DNA of 64,000 bases from Eucalyptus grandis (Eukaryota > Streptophyta > Magnoliopsida > Myrtales > Myrtaceae): contig NC_052616.1 in NCBI RefSeq assembly GCF_016545825.1, positions 2,418,001 through 2,482,000 on the forward strand, read 5' to 3'. The stretch's first letter is position 1, and each line of letters begins with the position of its first letter. The notes beneath the pieces are model-generated. The model was not told the origin of the DNA, searched no databases, and worked only from the letters and a program-made list of their open reading frames with translations. A program made the position numbers and the translations under genes. Of the stretch, positions 24,199 through 34,891 are shown piece by piece.

Positions 24199-24615
24199 AC
24201 GTGGCTCGGTGACTAAGTACGTCACTTTGGCGAATAGGCCGCCTGAGAGAATGCAAGTAAATTGTTTCTTATATATATCACCTAGAAAAGACACGTGGCT
24301 CAGCGATTAGTATGTCACCTTGGTGAAAACAGCGCCTTAGAGAATACACGTGGCTAGGTGATTTGGTATATCACTTTAGAGAATGCACGTGGCTAGGTGA
24401 TTTGGTATATCACTTTAGAGAATGCACGTGTCTCGGTGATTGATATGTCACCTTGGCAAATAAGTTGCCTTAAAGAATGCACGGGGTCGGTGATTGGTAT
24501 GTCACCTTAGCGAATTTGGCACCTTAGAGAATGCACGTGGCTCGGTGACTAAGTATGTCGCCTTGACGAATAGGTCGCCTTAGAGAATGCACGTTGCTCG
24601 GTGACTAGGTACACT
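24199..24615 (+). repeat. Degenerate tandem array of about 54-bp units inside the solo LTR
   Basis: About eight units of the form ACGTGGCT-CGGTGA...GTATGTCACCTT...CCTTAGAGAATGC, 39 to 93 bp long through internal indels; the two 39-bp units at about 24346-24423 are identical. Most units start with or contain the G-box core CACGTGGC or a close variant. Confidence 0.8.
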
Positions 24616-24924
24616 ATTTGGAAAAATTGAATAATAAGGATACAAATGTCCAAATGATGGTCCGACTGACATGTAATCGACTAGGTCGATTGATCAGTGA
24701 CTTGATCCGATGTCGTGAATTGATTGATTAATTGATGTGATATATGAGGCATCTGTGTATAACTTTGAATTGCAGGTTGGGACTGAGGCCAAGGTAAGTT
24801 CTCTGACTCATGTTGTGCATAGGCAACCTTAAAGTGTATTGGTTTCCTAATCGAGTCTTAGAAGGGTAGAACTCACTGAGACGTAGTCTCATTGGTTATT
24901 GTATAACCAAGTTCAGGCCCTTAA

Positions 24925-25488
24925 ATGGCAACGCTGGCAGCTCCCCCTTCTCCAGAGCAGTTCGGCATCCCAGTGGACATCACATAGAAGGAAACCCACT
25001 TCCACATTCATCCCCACCCAGAAGAGTTAGAGTATGTGTTGATAGAGTCTACCGTTTGGATCGATGTGGGTAAAGATGACTTGTTGCCTCATGAGTACCG
25101 ATCTTGGTATTGTTATTATTTTGATGGGCGAAGAGTAGTACCCATTCCTGAGGAGGACGTACCACAACATGTCCTAGAGGAGGCTTTTGGAGCGGGGACT
25201 GCAGACCCCAATGATGGAGGGGTAGACAATGCCAAAAATCCCGCGCTCGGGAGTGAGCCGACTTCCCTAGTATACACGGTAGAGGATGCCAATTTTGAGG
25301 TAGAGGAAGGTGAGATCGTGGAACAGGAGGAGGAAGGACCGGAGGAGGACGAAGAGTGGGGAGTAGCAGAGGAGGAGCTTGTAGAAGAGGAACCTGAAGA
25401 GGACGAAGAACATAAAGAGAATGAGATTGATTCAGAAGAATCAGAGAAGGATCAGGATGATCCTAAGTACGACTTGGATGAGGACTGA
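24925..25488 (+). pseudogene. Acidic-protein reading frame inside the LTR
   Basis: A frame from ATG 24925-24927 to TGA at 25488, 187 codons, interrupted once by TAG at codon 21 (24985-24987); downstream of that it is open for 167 codons, including ATG 25036. The N-terminal half has a folded look (WIDVGKDDLL, YRSWYCYYFDGRRVVPIP). The C-terminal 80 residues are almost all E/D/G, ending KYDLDED. No known domain recognised. LTRs normally lack coding, so this may be a captured host fragment or an LTR-internal ORF of this family. Confidence 0.45.
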
Positions 25489-26633
25489 GACTCCATCCCT
25501 TTTTGTGAACCCTGTATATGTGTAAATAGGTGTGAGACTAGAAAGTTGTGAATAGTATTGTAAAATATACTATGGGTTGTGCTGTGTATAAAGGTGTGGA
25601 TGTGGATTTCAATATGAAAAATATGGCCATACTTTTCTATCCCATTGCTTTATTGTTTGGGGATTTATAATTGCTTCCGCATGTGCATACTTAAAATGAA
25701 AGGGTGGGCGATACATCCTGGGATATCGCGTTTAAAATCAACCAAGCTGAGAAGGATGGGCGCGTGTCCGATGATCGGAGCGTGACAAGTTTCGCGGATC
25801 TTCAAACTAATTTCCTTTGCTTGATGTGAGTCTTATTGATGAAAGGGATTAAATTATCACAACGGTCTAGCTCAAAAGCAAGATCAATCTACTGGCTGTT
25901 AATTCTGTGCTTAGCAAACTATTTATTATATGCTAAAGCAGAATGCCCAGTTGCCTACCAGCCAGTAACTCCCTAACTTAGTCAATCAACATTACCCCAT
26001 AGAAGAAATCATCCATCTTTTAGATTAGAATTCTCATTATCATAGCTTCGTTTTTCTATTGATGTAATTACATTCTAATAAGACAAGAGAAAAAGTCTTC
26101 CTCTTATAAGCTGGTTTAAGCATAGCTTTGATATGAAAAGATGTGATTTGACCATATCACATAAGCTACAAAGGCCTTCTGTACATGGAGAACATATATT
26201 TGGAGCTAGATTGGTAGCCAAATACAAGATGGATAGAAAGAATAATTTGTTTGTGTGAAACATAAAACACGAGAAAAAAATGAGACTCAATGGTTAGGGA
26301 TGTCTCATAGCACCCCATCTTTGTTAATAATATACACTACGCGATTATCTACAAGATATGCCTCTGTGGTCACTAACACCACAGACATAATATTCCTCAA
26401 TAGTTCATGGCATCTTGTGGGAGTTTGCATGAAATACCATTGTCAATTGTCAAGTGAATTGCAACTAAGTCTACATGCGAATATCTATCGTTGCTTTGAA
26501 AGCAATTTGAAGTATCATTGTCTTTGTTGAACTCAATCAAGTCTAAGGGATAGTGCAAAAGGGGCGTCTTTTGTCTTCAATTTCACACGGAGGACAATTC
26601 GCCTATAGAACCAAGGCATACTTTTAAAGGAAA

Positions 26634-27689
26634 GGGATATGTTCACTAGAAATATTAAAACTTGTCGCAAAAGTGTAATTAAGTCCTAAAATTTGCAAAA
26701 AGTACAATCAAGTCCTTCCTTTAACACATTTATTTTATTAACAGAAAATACTAACGTGACTTTTTAAATTAAATTTTATTTCATATGTGGCATTTTTAAT
26801 TGTTTTTAAAATTCTTATTTAAATTATATTAAAAACTAGAAAAGAAAACCTAAAATCTAATAAAAATAAAACTTTAAAAAAAAAAAAAAAAAAAGAAGAA
26901 GGGAGGGGCTGGCTGGTGGAGCTTCAGTCACCTCCGCCTATCATCGGAAGGGATGGCAAGGGAGGGTGGCCAACCCTTGCCCGGCCCTAGGCCAAGGTTG
27001 GCGACCCTCGCCAGGTGTAGGTGAGGGCATCCAGATCGCCTAGATTTGGGCAACGCCGACGACCAATGCCCGCCTTGAGTGAGGCCTCGCTAATGCTCGC
27101 TCTAGGTTGGCGAGGCCTCGCCCAGATTTGGCTGATGTTGGTCACCAACGCTCGCCTTGGGCGAGGTCTTGCTAGTGCTTGCTTGTGGCTAGCAAGCCTC
27201 ACCGACGCCTTGCCTAGGGCATGCATTGGTCGCCGACCCCCTTGAAGGCCGGCGTCCCGCCTAGATTTGGGCGACGCAGCCCTCATGAGGCCCTAGTGAC
27301 TCCTTGCCCTAGTCGAGGGAGGGCCGGCGGAGGTCGCCAACCATTCCATTGATGGACAATGGGTGGGTTGAAGCTCCACCAGCCAACCCTCCATTTCTTT
27401 TACTTTTTTTTTTTTTTTTTCAGTTTTGTTTTTGATCAGATTTTAGGCTTTCTTTTTATTTTTTAATCTAATCTAAATAATAATTGAATATAAATAATTT
27501 AAAATGCCACGAAGGAAATAAAAATTAATTTAAAAATGCCACATCAATATTTTCTAAATTGACAGCGTTAACGGAAGGACTTGATTGCATAAATTTGATA
27601 AGTTTTAAGACTTGATTGCACTTTTTGCAAATTTTAGAATTCAATTGCATTTTCATGACAATTTTTAGAACTTCTAGTGAACATATCCC
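26634..27689. mobile_element. Non-autonomous long-TIR MULE, unit 2 copy
   Basis: Ends are inverted (GGGATATGTTCACTAGAA at the left, its complement at the right), and similarity between arms extends a few hundred bases including an A/T tract and a GGCTGGCTGGTGGAGCTTCA-like stretch. A perfect 9-bp direct repeat TAAAGGAAA flanks it (26625-26633, 27690-27698), and P1 has the unfilled site at about 9580. Nine-base duplications with long TIRs are typical of Mutator-like elements. The interior (26905-27370) is very GC-rich with GCGAGGCCTCGCC palindromes, possibly captured DNA. No transposase. Confidence 0.8.
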
Positions 27690-28667
27690 TAAAGGAAAAG
27701 ATAACAAAAGCAGAAACCAAAAATTACAGGAAGAACAACAAATGAGCTAAGTCAACACTATTGAATCGGTGTCCCCAAGTTTATGTTTTCTGCAAATTAC
27801 ATGGCATTGGTAGAATTGACGGACTAACTCCAAAGCTCAAAGTACGGGACATAGTGAAAGATGAAAGTTTCATCTATATAGCATGAAAAAGAGACTGGAC
27901 TGTATATCTAGGACAAAGAGGATAACAATAAAGCTTCAACACAAACAAAGGATCAAGAAACAGCAACAACAAGCAAATTAGATGCCTTCGCTTCATTTTG
28001 GAAAATGATAATGTATTGATCGAGATGTTACAATTGACATGGAAGCGTTATGGATGCAAGGCAAAAAGTGTATCCAAGTTCAGTATGCTGTATTGGTCAG
28101 CAGTAAGGCTGCATATGCTCCATGTAACAGAGTGTTAAGAAGCTAAATGTCTTGATCTATAAACTGGACATAAACACACGGTCAACCACTTTAAGGATAC
28201 CTAGGTCGAAGCTTATTCAAACCTATTCACAAAAAGAATGTCGATGACAATTTCCTTCTTTACAAACTTTAGCATCACAAAATGTGAGATAAAATAGGTT
28301 GACATCATGACAAAAGTTCCTTATCAAGTATATAGCAAACTACATCATTGAACTTGCATTGCATCCACATGTTCATTGACGCTCAAAGGAATATTTGGGT
28401 CCAGATAACACTGAGTGTTGTTGATATTTTAGGCTACTAATGCAAGCTACACAACTTGAACTTTGAGAAATAGAAACCAATGATGATTTATTTTCTATTC
28501 TTTTATAAGTAAACCCACTCGACTAATGTGGTTCCTAGAGGATGCAAACCATTACAATGTTAAGATAAGTGGATAGCAATTTAATAGAAAGTAGAAAAGA
28601 CTTATTTTCCAATCTGACGTAATTGTCTCAAGGCAGGAGCATAAAGGTAATTTCATATGCATATTAC

Positions 28668-28851
28668 CTGTAATATGTGGATCATTCACTTTGAAATTGA
28701 ATAAAAGAAATTTAGAAGAAATATGTCTGAGTACTAAACTAACAGGTCTCAATAGTGATGGAGTATTTTGCCTCTTTTTTGAGATCTTTCCAGATTATTC
28801 TTCCTTTGCAGCATTTTGCTTTCCTTCCTCAAATTTCTTTCCTACAGAGAC
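28668..28851 (-). pseudogene. Exon-like fragment of an unrecognised gene, copy 2
   Basis: Homologous to 10554-10737 and 60130-60313. Keeps the donor-like GT after CACATATTACAG but has an in-frame stop in the lysine-rich part. Same K/E/Q-rich then LLRPVSLVLRH composition. Family unknown. Confidence 0.3.
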
Positions 28852-29339
28852 CTTAATATATTATGCATTGAAATGAGGATATTATAAATTCGAGCAGAAT
28901 AAAATACTTGATCTGGTAAAAACCTAGTTCTGAACAAAACAAAGCAGAGTTGCCATGAGAATCTAATTAAACATAGGGCGCCCAACTCTCTCTTTAATTT
29001 AGACATGAGAAAAGAAATCACGCATATAAAAGGAATCATGAATCCTCAAGCTTTTGATCATAAGGACTTTATTTTGGGAATACAATCCTAAGTTTTTAAG
29101 TTGCTTCTTATATTAGAATTGCATGCTCTTACCAAAGAAACTAAGACCTCACACTTTTTCATTTTTTTTTCTTTTCATGGATAAAAGGACAGACTATAGG
29201 GTAACAATTGAGTGCAACCCGTATAGAGAAGAGTTCAAATCACTAAAGACATATATAAAGTAGTTCTCAAATTTAAGTCAGGTTTTTGGTTATTGGGATA
29301 AGTGAATTCTTATAGATTCATCCTCCGAAGGAATTGGAC

Positions 29340-29640
29340 AGGAGTTCCATAACAAGACGAATCATCAACTATATTGATCAAGACATTTACATCTTAAGCA
29401 AGTTTCCACTATGCCAAAAGTGTGAAATGTTAAGCCAATTGTCAAAATATAAAACAGAGATGGGAGATTCCTTTCCATCAATAACTTTATTGTTCCGCTC
29501 CTCTCCAATCAACCAAATGGTAGAAAGAGGAGTTGAGGTGATCTGTCTTTTCTTATTGTGCTATAAGTGAATGCCATGCCAAGCCCAAATTTTTTGCTCC
29601 ATAGAACCTCCAATAACCCAGGATAACCCGATGGAAGCAG
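29340..29640 (-). pseudogene. LINE reverse-transcriptase C-terminal (zf-RVT) remnant, unit 2
   Basis: The minus strand reads, with stops, a pattern like the end of plant LINE ORF2: STPLSTIWLIGEERNNKVIDG, preceded by a W-rich region near 29600-29560. The (I/F)W-x(3,4)-ERN-(x)4-DGKE pattern is characteristic of the zf-RVT region of plant LINEs. The unit 3 copy reads FWLIGEERNKRAFDGKE, closer to the family pattern. Short and decayed; identification is moderate. Confidence 0.45.
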
Positions 29641-30265
29641 AGGAAGCTGTCGAAACCCGTCTCATCCAAGAACTTGCAGATGAAACATGTGAATTTTTTT
29701 TTTGTGCGAATTTCTCATATGGTCGTTTCGATTAATTTTCACAGAAAACCCGCATGACAATCCCATCAAAATCAATCATCCTACATGATACTGTTGATCA
29801 AAAAGACTACATAAGAACTTTGCACAAATATTTTTAACTAAATTGACGAAATTAAAACTGAGTGTATATTCGTTTAATAAATTTAAAGCTGGGTGGACTT
29901 CCTTTATATAATATATGTGTATATAAACATCAGAAGAGTAGCCTTTTTGCCGGCCGTAGAATACTATGCTTGTAACTACTCAAAATTTTCATTATTTAAT
30001 TTAAAGCTCTAATGATTGAAGTCCACCGTCATCATCATCGATTATTGTTCTTGTCATCGTCAACCCCAGCCGACACGCTATCTTCTTTCTTTCCCTTTCT
30101 TTTTCACCATGAATTCTGCGTACTCAAGTTCTCCATCGTATTCAGGTTCGGATTGGGTCTCTTTCTTTTGATTTCTTTCCTTGTATTGAGTAGAGACTTC
30201 TTAATCCTTTTCAAGTTTTGAGATTTAATTTATGCGGTTTGATTGTCAAATTCTTTAATTTGTTC

Positions 30266-30481
30266 TGACAGAAAGCGTAGTGGAGATTTGAAAAATGCTT
30301 TCTCTCTATTGATTTGTATACATTTACATTGGTAAATTTATAGTGTAAGAGACAAAAGAATAAAACAGGAAAAAATAATAAAAGAATCACTATTTTCCTA
30401 TTTTCCTATTTACCAAAACTAATTCACGATTGACTAAATCACAGTCTATAGAATCGGAATCTTCAAGATATATTTCCAACA
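30266..30481 (-). repeat. 3' LTR of the Copia element
   Basis: In element orientation it reads TGTTGGAAATATATC...TTTCTGTCA, 216 bp, nearly identical to 36661-36876. The adjacent purine tract CCAGCTTGAGGGGGAG (30497-30482, minus strand) marks plus-strand priming and fixes this as the 3' LTR. Confidence 0.92.
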
Positions 30482-32120
30482 CTCCCCCTCAAGCTGGTGG
30501 CCTGTAGATGTCAAAGATACCTAGCTTGCTCAACAAATACTTATGATGTTTCTGACATAATGCTTTAGTGAAGATGTCCGCAGGTTGCTATGTTGTTCCA
30601 ATTCCCTTTGTCACAATAACTCCATCTTTGATTTTATCCCAAGTGAAGTGACAATCCACTTTTATGTGTTTTGTTCTCTCATGAAAGACTGGATTTGCCG
30701 CTAATTTTAGTGCAGCATCATTATAACAAAACAATTCACTTGGTCCACTGACCCGTACTCCAAGATCCAAGAGAAGTCCTCGTATCCAGACTATTTCGTA
30801 GGTAGCCTTTGCCATGGCCCGATACTCTGATTCCATAGATGATAGTGATACGGTTGACTGCTTCTTCGTCTTCCAAGAAATCAATGACTTTCCCAACTTT
30901 ATGCAAAAACCAGTAATGGATTTTCTGGTCATTGGACAAGTGGCATAATCTGTGTCACAAAAAGTTGTCATCTTCATATTGCAGTCACGAGATAGGAGTA
31001 TACCAAGGCCTGGACATTCCTTCAAATACTTCACAACCTTCAATGCCGCATACATATGTGATTGCTTTGGCATATGCATGAACTGACTAAGTATTTGTAC
31101 TGCATAAGATATGTTAGGTCTTGTCATTGTAAGATATATCAATTTCCCGACAAGTCGCTGATATTTAGAAGGATCTTTGAGCACTGAATCCTTGATGGTT
31201 GAAGGGGAATTAAGATCATACTCATGCATTGTCAACTTAACATTTTGTTCAACTGGAATGACTGCTGGTTTACATCCTGATAACCCTGCTTCAGAAACAA
31301 TCTCCAAGATGAACTTTCTTTGACTGAGGCAAATTCCTTTATTGGATCGGGCAATCTCGATACCGAGAAAATATTTTGGTGGTCCCAAATCTTTGATATG
31401 AAAGGTGGAGTGCAAATGCTTTTTGAACTCGGCAACATCATAATCATTATTTCCCATGACGAGTATGTCATCAACATATATCAACAAGTAAATTGATGAA
31501 TCTTTTGTAGTTCGTGTAAACAAGGCATAATCATACTTAGAATGCTCAAAACCTGCATTGGTTAGTGCAGTAGTAAATTTAGCATACCATTGTCTAGATG
31601 CCTATTTTAAACCATATAAGGATTTGCGAAGATGGCATACCCGAGACTCCCCCTGTTTGCGTAATCCTTGAGGAATAGCCATGTAGATTTCTTCATCCAG
31701 ATCACCGTGGAGAAAAGCATTATGCACATCCATCTGATGGAGAGACCAATTCCGAATGGCTGCAATTGACAAGAAGGAACGTACAGTGACTTCTTTAGCT
31801 ACTGGAGAAAAAGTTTCATGGTAGTCAAAACCTTCTTTTTGAGTGAATCCCTTGGCAACTAATTGAGCTTTATAGCGCTCAATAGAACCATTTGCCTTGA
31901 ACTTTATCTTGTAAACCCATTTGCAGCCAATCGGTTTCCGTCTTGAAGGCAAGGGAATAATATCCCAAGTGTGATTCTCTATTAAGGCAATAAGTTCAGA
32001 TTCCATCGCATGTCGCCATCTAGGATCTTGTGCTGCCTCAGCAAATGATGATGGTTCTTGTTCTTCTGATATACGACTAATACAACACATGTGTCCTGGT
32101 GATAATTGATCAAATGACAC
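30482..32120 (-). pseudogene. Copia reverse transcriptase and RNase H, stop-interrupted
   Basis: Minus-strand frame in two open pieces, 32120-31602 and 31523-30588, separated by a single in-frame TAG near 31602. Motifs: [12 protein letters not shown] and [13 protein letters not shown] (here [10 protein letters not shown]), [12 protein letters not shown] with the first catalytic Asp, the YVDD box at 31478-31467, and RNase H with the DTDYA and ESEYRAM strands. A further stop near 30588 precedes the last ADIFTKAL-like segment. Copies RNA into DNA during retrotransposition; this copy cannot do so as one protein. Confidence 0.9.
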
Positions 32121-32188
32121 ATATGAGGTAATGAGATATTGTGTACCTAAAGAACTCGTCGCAAAACATATATAATCTTGGGTCCATG

Positions 32189-33190
32189 TGTTGGAGAAAT
32201 CTTCTTGAAGTGTTTTGAAGTTGACAAATCGTTTCTATCAGTCTAGTCTGAAAGCTTGCAGACTCTGCTATTTAAAGTCGAAGACCTTGGGACACCAGAC
32301 TCAAGACTCAAAGTCTATCTTCATTGAGCGGTCTCTAATCCGTTGAAGAAAGGTTATCTAGAACTGGATGTTTCGTTGAGGATTTAACCTTATCAACTAG
32401 AGAAGATCTCATGGCTGGAGAAGACATAAACGGAGTCCTTTGATTGATCGAAGATTGATTCGATAAATTGAAGATCCGGTGATTGTCTAAATATTATTGG
32501 AAGGTTCTGCTTATGGAAACCGAGATCCTGATTGTATGGGCGAACATGATTGATGGGCTATCAACACGTTCCATTTATAGCTTGGACAATCTTCCTAATT
32601 GATTCCGTCCAACGGGTAGATTGGAGGAATTCCTTTGGTAAGTGCCAACAGGTATGATGGCATAAAGGAGTATATAAGGAAGAATGTCTTAGTTGTTCAA
32701 GGTGTGCGCGATAGAAGAATTCCAAAGTCTGAAGCTCCTTTTTGTTTAGACAAATCCTTTGAGCGAATACTTATATACGAAAGAGAGAGTCTATATTTGT
32801 GAGAGACCTTGAGGAGGTGTGGTAGAACATCTACACTGTGGAATCAAGGCAAAGAGTCTATATTTGTGAGAGACCTTGAGGAGGTGTGGTAGAACATCTA
32901 CACTGTGGAATCAAGGCAAAGCTGTGCTGTAACTTCTCTTTTGATCATAGTGAAATCCAGCCGGTGGGCTGTCAGTGCGGAAGAGTGGACGTAGGCTTGG
33001 AATAAGCCGAACCACTATAAATCCTGTGTTCAATTTTCTCTTCCTTACTCTCTCTACCTCAATCGTATTTAATTTTTGTTAATTAAGAGAGAATTTACTT
33101 TCTATTATATGCTAAGAATCGCTTCCGTATATCGATAAATTGTTTAGGCACCTATTCACCCCCCTCTAGGTACTCATACTAGCAATATCA
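32189..33190 (+). mobile_element. Sirevirus-type solo LTR nested in the Copia element
   Basis: Starts TGTTGGAGAAATCTTC and ends ATATCA, 1002 bp, flanked by perfect CCATG target duplications (32184-32188, 33191-33195). It is similar along its length to the LTRs of the element at 39236-48851, including TATATAAGG at 32671-32679 and the CACCTATTCACCCCCCTCTAGG end. It carries its own internal 67-bp duplication. It splits the Copia pol between integrase and reverse transcriptase, so it is younger than that element. Confidence 0.92.
32786..32919 (+). repeat. 67-bp tandem duplication in the solo LTR
   Basis: Two identical 67-bp copies (32786-32852, 32853-32919) starting AGAGTCTATATTTGTGAG. The LTRs of the full-length relative have one copy. 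It lies in the R/U5 side, downstream of the TATA box. Confidence 0.9.
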
Positions 33191-34360
33191 CCATGTAGGT
33201 GGACGAGTGTGTCGTCTGGAACGTTGAGGCTGCTCGATGATATGTGCTGGAGGATCCGATGATTCAGAAAGGACTGGTGAAGCAACTGTTGTCGAAGGAG
33301 ACTGGTAGTTGTCTTCAGATAAACTTGGCGATATTGTTTCTGGAGATGTAGATTCCATTGGTATAGGCAGAGATGGTTCTGATGAGATAGGTGGTCCTGG
33401 TGCGATAAAGAACCCTGGTGCTGGAGATAAAGATTCATCGGACAAAAAAATATTTGCCATGCTCTGATGGTAAGGAGGGTTGTGATGATGAAACCATTTT
33501 TTCAAACGGAAATACATCTTCGTGGAATACAACATCCCTACTAATGAAGAAAATCCCTATAGAAATCTCCATAACTCGATAACCTTTCTAAAGAGGAGGA
33601 TATCCCATGAAAACACACTTAGTGGCTCGAGGGCCCATTTTATCTCGAGGACCCACATTTGTTGCATAACATAAACAACCAAATACTTTAAGGTGATTAT
33701 TATTAGGCTGCTTGTTGTAAAGCATCTCAAAAGGGGTCCTACCATTAAGTATCCGACTTGGCATGCGATTAATCAAGTAAGCTGCCGTGACGACACAATC
33801 TCCCCAAAAATCTTCTGAATAGAAGCTTGGTATTTTAGAGCACGGGCTACCTCTAATAAGTGCCTATGTTTGCGCTCAACAACTCCATTTTGTTGTGGAG
33901 TGTAAGTGCAGGAGCTTTCATGAAGTATACCATTAGAGGATAATAATGCATTGCAATCAGAAGTGAAAAATTCACGTCCATTATTTATACGAATTCGTTG
34001 TACAGATTTACCAAACTGATTCCTAATAATGGAAAGGAAATTTGACAAATTACCAAAAGTTTGGCTTTTCGATTGCATTAAATATACCCTTGTGGCACGA
34101 GTGTAATCATCAACAATTGTAAGGAAAAAACGAGATCCGTCATGGTGAGGCGTATGATAAGGTCCCTAGATGTCCATATGAAGCAATGAAAAAGGACTTG
34201 TTGCACGAGATGTGCTTTTTGGAAAGGATGCTTGAGATTGCTTAGCTAAAGAACATATTGGACATTTTGGATGAGGAAAAATTGCACTGTGACCCAATCG
34301 TTGATGATAAAGGAGATTTTTATTTTTACTGATGGCATTACAAGAAACATGCTTATTCAA
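33191..34360 (-). pseudogene. Copia integrase and linker, broken
   Basis: Minus-strand pieces 34360-34166, 34078-33773, 33776-33557 and 33535-33188. The N-terminal zinc-binding region reads YHQRLGH...CPICSLAKQ; the core has D at HMDI (with an adjacent stop), and the glutamate in QQNGVVERKHR. The position of the second catalytic aspartate reads asparagine (RINNGREF, codon 33984-33982). A proline/serine-rich linker, 33535-33188, ends at the nested solo LTR. Integrase inserts the cDNA; this copy is dead by stops and by the catalytic change. Confidence 0.85.
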
Positions 34361-34529
34361 TGATTCTAAATCTCCTAGGGAATTGTTCTAGAAATAGAGT
34401 CTCTGTGCCATACTACCCAAGCCCATCACTCTGCCAGTCGAATGGTCCTGAAAGAGACAATTGTCTGAATTGAATATGGCATGGCAAGAGTTATCCTCAC
34501 ATACTCTTGAGACAGACAGGAGATTGAAT

Positions 34530-34847
34530 TCAAATTCTAGAATATGTAAGGACATTTTTTAGGATAAAGTTTTGACCAAGATTTACGGTGCCAATTGTGG
34601 TAACATTTGTGATGTTCCCATTTGGAAGACGCACCGTGACAGGGGAATCTAGCATTTTATATATATGAGAAAATAGATTTTTGTTGCATACTATGTGGTC
34701 ACTAGCACCTGAATCGATAATCCATACATCAACCGAAATCAAATTCTTGTTGTAGAGGAAGGTACCTGAGAATCCTGCACCCTTGTCACTGATCTTGAAT
34801 TGATCCAGCATTTGCACAATGTTCTGATATTGTTCTTGGGTGATCAT
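34530..34847 (-). pseudogene. Copia protease
   Basis: Minus-strand frame of 105 codons containing the active-site WIIDSGASDHIV with Asp-Ser-Gly at 34715-34707. It follows the zinc knuckle of gag (34985-34944, CDYC...H...C), which lies one frame away from the main gag frame, so gag and pol are separated by a frameshift. Confidence 0.85.
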
Positions 34848-34891
34848 TTGATGAGGTGATCCATCAGCCCTTTGTGCAGAAACCTGAGAAA

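Larger units (their letters stand above)
22135..25787. mobile_element. Solo LTR of a large LTR retrotransposon, 3653 bp
   Basis: Starts TGTGACATC and ends GAGCGTGACA (TG...CA) and is flanked by a perfect 5-bp direct repeat AGTTT (22130-22134 and 25788-25792). Unit 2 has the matching uninterrupted site at about 57520-57545. There is no internal repeat of the ends, no gag-pol, PBS or PPT, so it is most simply a solo LTR left by LTR-LTR recombination. Size and ends suit a Gypsy chromovirus (Tekay/Del type), but this is inference. It contains a tandem array, a CT-rich segment near 23100-23170 and a reading frame, annotated separately. Confidence 0.8.
8922..25792. repeat. Tandem segmental unit 1 (blocks P1, Q1, S1)
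   Basis: First of three homologous units. P1 (8922-10790) matches 25965-28900 and 57715-60360. Q1 (10794-13064) matches about 36877-39235 and 62393-64000. S1 (13065-22134) matches 48852-57538. Block R, present in units 2 and 3 between P and Q, is missing here, with the junction at about 10790. The 3653-bp solo LTR sits at the S1/P2 border. The left edge was replaced by the viral integrant, so about 130 bases of P and whatever preceded it are not visible. Confidence 0.85.

Noticed and set aside
24199..24615. Regularly spaced repeats suggestive of a CRISPR-like array
   Set aside because: Units are tandem without unique spacers, in a plant LTR; an ordinary minisatellite.
26987..27286. Opposed 74- and 99-codon frames in GC-rich sequence
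   Set aside because: They lie in palindromic GC-rich interior of a MULE and differ completely in the unit 3 copy.
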